A program made the translations under genes and the position numbers. Of a DNA stretch of 8,306 nt, positions 5,466 through 8,306 are shown in pieces. Location: NCBI GenBank assembly GCA_031255055.1, contig JAIRTG010000045.1, positions 1 to 8,306 on the forward strand, read 5' to 3'. The notes beneath the pieces were generated by a model. That model worked only from the letters and a program-made list of their open reading frames with translations, did not search any database and was not told where the DNA came from. The stretch's first letter is position 1, and each line of letters starts with the position of its first letter. The DNA comes from Prevotellaceae bacterium (GTDB taxonomy: Bacteria > Bacteroidota > Bacteroidia > Bacteroidales > Paludibacteraceae).

Positions 5466-7073
5466 ATGGTAAACTTGGATTTAAGTAAGTATGGAATTAA
5501 CGGTGTAACCGAAATTGTACACAACCCTTCCTTCGACGTATTGTTCGGCGAGGAAACAAAACCCGACTTGGACGGTTTTGAAAAAGGACAACTGACCGAA
5601 CTTGGCGCTGTGAACGTTATGACAGGCGTTTATACGGGCCGCTCTCCCAAAGATAAATTCTTTGTGATGGACGAAGTCAGCAAAAATACCGTCTGGTGGA
5701 CTTCCGATGAGTATAAAAATGACAACAAACCGGTGACCGAAGCGGCATGGAAAGAACTGAAAAGTTTGGCCACAGACCAGTTGTCGGGAAAAAAACTGTT
5801 TGTTGTCGACGCATTTTGCGGCGCGAATGAAAATACCCGCCTGAAACTCCGCTTCATCATGGAAGTGGCATGGCAGGCACATTTTGTGACAAACATGTTT
5901 ATCCGTCCGACGGCGGACGAATTGAACAACTTCGGCGAACCCGATTTCGTCATTATGAATGCGTCGAAAGCAAAAGTTGAAAACTACAAGGAATTGGGTC
6001 TGAACTCCGAAACGGCCGTTGTCTTTAACCTGACGGAGAAAATACAGGTTATTTTGAACACTTGGTACGGCGGCGAAATGAAAAAAGGCATGTTCTCGTA
6101 CATGAATTACCTGTTGCCCCTTCAGGGTATCGCTTCCATGCACTGCTCTGCAAACACGGACATGCAGGGAAAAAATACGGCCATTTTCTTCGGTTTGTCG
6201 GGCACAGGCAAAACAACGCTTTCGACAGACCCCAAACGGCTGCTTATCGGCGATGACGAACACGGATGGGATGATGAAGGTGTTTTTAACTTCGAAGGCG
6301 GCTGCTATGCAAAGGTAATCAACCTTGACAAGGACAGCGAACCGGATATTTATAATGCTATCAGACGCGACGCTTTGCTGGAAAATGTGACCGTTGACAA
6401 CGACGGTAAAATCGACTTCAAAGACGGTTCGGTGACGGAAAATACACGTGTTTCTTACCCGATCAATCACATCGAAAACATCGTCAAACCGGTTTCAAAG
6501 GCGGGGCCTGCCGAAAAGGTGATTTTCCTTTCGGCCGACGCATTCGGGGTATTGCCTCCGGTTGCTATTCTGACCCCAGAGCAAACGCAATACTATTTCC
6601 TGTCCGGATTTACGGCGAAGTTGGCAGGAACGGAGCGCGGCATCACTGAGCCTACTCCTACTTTTTCGGCTTGCTTCGGCGCTGCTTTCCTATCGTTGCA
6701 CCCGACAAAATACGGGGAAGAATTGGTGAAAAAAATGCAACTGTCGGGTGCCACGGCTTATTTGGTAAATACCGGATGGAACGGAACCGGCAAACGTATC
6801 TCTATCAAAGATACCCGCGGCATTATTGATGCGATTCTTGACGGTTCGATCGACAAAGCGCCGACTAAAAAAATTCCGTACTTCGATTTTGAAACGCCTA
6901 CCGCATTACCGGGTGTTGACCCTGCAATCTTGGATCCGCGCGATACTTACGCCACCGCAGCCGAATGGGATGTGAAAGCAAAAGATTTGGCGAGTCGCTT
7001 TATTAAAAATTTCACCAAATTTACCGGAAACGAAACCGGAAAATCATTGGTTGCCGCAGGGCCTAAATTATAA
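5466..7073 (+). CDS. pckA: phosphoenolpyruvate carboxykinase (ATP)
   Basis: Interconverts oxaloacetate plus ATP and phosphoenolpyruvate plus CO2 plus ADP in the cytoplasm. In many anaerobic Bacteroidales the enzyme is thought to run towards oxaloacetate, feeding succinate and propionate formation. The protein has 535 residues (E. coli PckA has 540). Key sites are all present: GRSPKDKF (58-65, substrate R59), WYGGEMKKG (200-208, Y201 and the metal-binding lysine at 206/207), SMHCSAN (224-230, metal ligand H226), P-loop GLSGTGKT (243-250, K249/T250), kinase-2 type IGDDEHGW (261-268, D263/D264), and NTRVSYP (326-332, R328). ATG at 5466 follows an A-rich leader with no Shine-Dalgarno, usual for the phylum. 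The gene has its own -7 element upstream and a strong terminator just downstream, so it is probably monocistronic. Nothing is missing. Confidence 0.97.
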   Translation: MVNLDLSKYGINGVTEIVHNPSFDVLFGEETKPDLDGFEKGQLTELGAVNVMTGVYTGRSPKDKFFVMDEVSKNTVWWTSDEYKNDNKPVTEAAWKELKSLATDQLSGKKLFVVDAFCGANENTRLKLRFIMEVAWQAHFVTNMFIRPTADELNNFGEPDFVIMNASKAKVENYKELGLNSETAVVFNLTEKIQVILNTWYGGEMKKGMFSYMNYLLPLQGIASMHCSANTDMQGKNTAIFFGLSGTGKTTLSTDPKRLLIGDDEHGWDDEGVFNFEGGCYAKVINLDKDSEPDIYNAIRRDALLENVTVDNDGKIDFKDGSVTENTRVSYPINHIENIVKPVSKAGPAEKVIFLSADAFGVLPPVAILTPEQTQYYFLSGFTAKLAGTERGITEPTPTFSACFGAAFLSLHPTKYGEELVKKMQLSGATAYLVNTGWNGTGKRISIKDTRGIIDAILDGSIDKAPTKKIPYFDFETPTALPGVDPAILDPRDTYATAAEWDVKAKDLASRFIKNFTKFTGNETGKSLVAAGPKL

Positions 7074-7091
7074 TCGAAAATTTTTCAACTA

Positions 7092-7127
7092 AAATAAAGC
7101 CGAAGCATTTTCGGCTTTATTTATTTT
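7092..7127 (+). terminator. intrinsic terminator of pckA
   Basis: A perfect 13-bp stem (AAATAAAGCCGAA at 7092-7104 with its complement at 7110-7122) closes the loop GCATT, then ATTTT follows. It begins 18 bases after the pckA stop and ends 12 bases before the next ATG. The A-rich left flank could let it act on the opposite strand as well. Confidence 0.9.
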
Positions 7128-7139
7128 ACTCCAGCATTG

Positions 7140-8120
7140 ATGAAAGTACTGGTCACCGGCGCTAACGGTTTATTGGGACATCATGTCGTGAACGAACTTC
7201 TTCGGAGAAAACACGATGTGAATGTTATCGTACGCAACAGTTCCAACATATTTTTCGAGACGGACAAGGTCAATCTCTTTATCGGGAATTTCTGTGATGA
7301 AAATGACCTGTCGACTTCGGCCGAAGGTTGTGACGCGATGATTCACATCGCGGGAATCACCGATATGAATTTGCTGTCGCTCGATGATTACGAAAAAGTC
7401 AACGTCCGTGGCTCGTCAACGATATTGAAAGTGGCGGGGAAATTCGCCATAAAAACAATTCTTTTTATCAGCACCGCCAACACTGTCGGCTACCAATCGC
7501 CATCAGGCTTTTCGGACGAAAACAATCCCATTCAATCCCCCTTTTGCGATTCGTTCTATGCGCAAAGCAAACTGTCTGCCGAAAAGCTGTTTTTTGAAGC
7601 TTCGCAACAACCGGGTATGCACGTCATTGTTTTAAATCCGGGTTTTATCTTAGGCGGGTTCGACACAAAGCCGAGTTCGGGCAAAATGGTACTGATGGCT
7701 TATAAAAAACAGGTCATGATTGCGCCCTCCGGCGGGAAAAATATTGTTGATGCCGAATGTGCGTCTTTTGCAATATGTAACGCGCTCACACAGGGAAGAA
7801 ACGGCGAAAAATATTTGATAACAGGACAAAACATTTTGTTTAGAGCGTTCTATCGTCTGCAAAAAACCATCGGAAATTACCGGCAAATAATCGTTCCGGT
7901 ACCGGATTTTGTATTGTTGATTATAGGTGGAATCGGCGACTTAATGGGTTTCTTCGGGATTAAAAACGATATTCGTACCCGAAATTTGCGCCAGTTGATG
8001 ATTGAAGAATATTATACCAACACGAAGGCGAAAAAAGAACTCGGTATGCAGGATACGGACATTGAAAAAACATTGACGAAAACAATAGCGTGGTTTAAGA
8101 AACGAAATCTGATAAAATAG
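7140..8120 (+). CDS. NAD(P)-dependent epimerase/reductase of the extended SDR family, substrate unknown
   Basis: From ATG at 7140 the protein has 326 residues; a TTG codon directly before it (7137) could add one residue, but the ATG places MKVLVTGANGLLG correctly at the N-terminus. TGANGLLG (6-13) is the TGxxGxxG dinucleotide-binding turn, IHIAGITD (68-75) the next conserved strand, FISTANTVGY (109-118) holds the active-site Ser/Thr, and SFYAQSKLSAEKL (138-150) the catalytic Y140 and K144. LNPGFILGG (165-173) is the usual substrate-domain entry. Overall it resembles the dihydroflavonol-reductase-like / 3-beta-HSD-like branch of SDRs, often annotated only as NAD-dependent epimerase. A hydrophobic stretch (about 252-273) is probably part of the substrate domain, though membrane contact is possible. 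It starts 12 bases after the pckA terminator with no visible promoter or Shine-Dalgarno, so expression may rely on read-through. The substrate cannot be deduced. Confidence 0.88.
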   Translation: MKVLVTGANGLLGHHVVNELLRRKHDVNVIVRNSSNIFFETDKVNLFIGNFCDENDLSTSAEGCDAMIHIAGITDMNLLSLDDYEKVNVRGSSTILKVAGKFAIKTILFISTANTVGYQSPSGFSDENNPIQSPFCDSFYAQSKLSAEKLFFEASQQPGMHVIVLNPGFILGGFDTKPSSGKMVLMAYKKQVMIAPSGGKNIVDAECASFAICNALTQGRNGEKYLITGQNILFRAFYRLQKTIGNYRQIIVPVPDFVLLIIGGIGDLMGFFGIKNDIRTRNLRQLMIEEYYTNTKAKKELGMQDTDIEKTLTKTIAWFKKRNLIK

Positions 8121-8189
8121 CGTCACCCATCGATCGAACGGCCTTGCCGATAAATCAAGGTCGAGCAACAAGTTGCCGACAAAACGTAA

Positions 8190-8306
8190 TCACCAATACA
8201 CAATCTCTTCATACAACTGCCGCATACGCTTGCGCAGGTGCAATACGGCATAATGTTTACGCGATAGCAGGGTGTTGACCGAAACGCCTGTAGCTTGGGC
8301 AATTTC
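8190..8306 (-). CDS. ECF-type sigma-70 factor, C-terminal end only
   Basis: The reverse strand reads without a stop from the window edge for 38 residues, then TGA at 8192-8190. The residues EIAQATGVSVNTLLSRKHYA followed by VLHLRKRMRQLYEEIVYW match the helix-turn-helix of sigma region 4.2, which binds the -35 promoter element. NTLLSRK followed by a hydrophobic helix is typical of ECF sigma factors in Bacteroidota. The start and regions 2 to 4.1 lie outside the window, so the target regulon and any anti-sigma partner are unknown. The gene converges on the epimerase with 69 bases between stop codons; a weak hairpin (GGCCTTG/CAAGGTC, 8140-8162) in that gap has no T-run. Confidence 0.85.
   Translation of the reverse strand, partial: EIAQATGVSVNTLLSRKHYAVLHLRKRMRQLYEEIVYW

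Noticed and set aside
5481..6470. 329-codon open frame on the minus strand inside pckA
   Set aside because: It lies wholly antisense to a fully conserved pckA and its translation is rich in His, Phe and Cys with no recognisable domain.
7941..8171. Minus-strand 76-codon frame over the end of the epimerase gene
   Set aside because: It overlaps the conserved epimerase C-terminus and begins after the sigma factor stop; it shows no family resemblance.

Overview
The window looks like chromosomal DNA from a Bacteroidota bacterium, most likely of the order Bacteroidales. Three things point there: the type of proteins encoded, A/T-rich gene leaders with no clear Shine-Dalgarno sequence, and promoter-like TTTG / TAnnTTTG motifs typical of that phylum. 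The genus cannot be fixed from the sequence. I see no rRNA, tRNA, CRISPR array, complete insertion sequence or phage gene.

Layout. Positions 1-1101 carry no convincing gene and are built from repeats: a 21-bp tandem array (1 to about 285, running off the left edge), an inverted repeat of TTCTTCA/TGAAGAA arms (395-505), a GC-rich hairpin (522-540) and a three-copy repeat of about 70 bp (552-738). An AT-rich leader with a candidate promoter follows. Next come gdhA (glutamate dehydrogenase, 1102-2436) and a strong terminator (2468-2510). The gap 2511-2870 holds a decayed, frameshifted C-terminal piece of a DUF4143-type ATPase gene. A two-gene operon follows, gmd (2871-3947) and fcl (3960-5027), which together convert GDP-mannose to GDP-L-fucose. 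The gap 5028-5465 holds a 193-bp imperfect palindrome resembling a MITE, then a good pckA -7 promoter element. pckA (ATP-type PEP carboxykinase, 5466-7073) ends at a textbook terminator. An extended-SDR epimerase/reductase gene of unknown substrate (7140-8120) lies just beyond it. The C-terminal end of an ECF-type sigma factor gene enters from the right on the minus strand (8190-8306), convergent with the epimerase.

How the genes fit together. gdhA and pckA are central-metabolism genes at the carbon/nitrogen and PEP/oxaloacetate nodes, each with its own promoter and terminator signals. gmd and fcl form a compact nucleotide-sugar unit supplying GDP-fucose for surface glycans or protein O-glycans; no glycosyltransferase or polysaccharide gene is next to them here. 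The genes appear individually ordinary, with conserved catalytic residues. The unusual material is between the genes: four different repeat or palindrome families and one gene relic in 8.3 kb. No new multi-gene system can be supported; the best candidates for something undescribed are the 21-bp palindrome array, the 70-bp hairpin repeats and the 193-bp palindrome.
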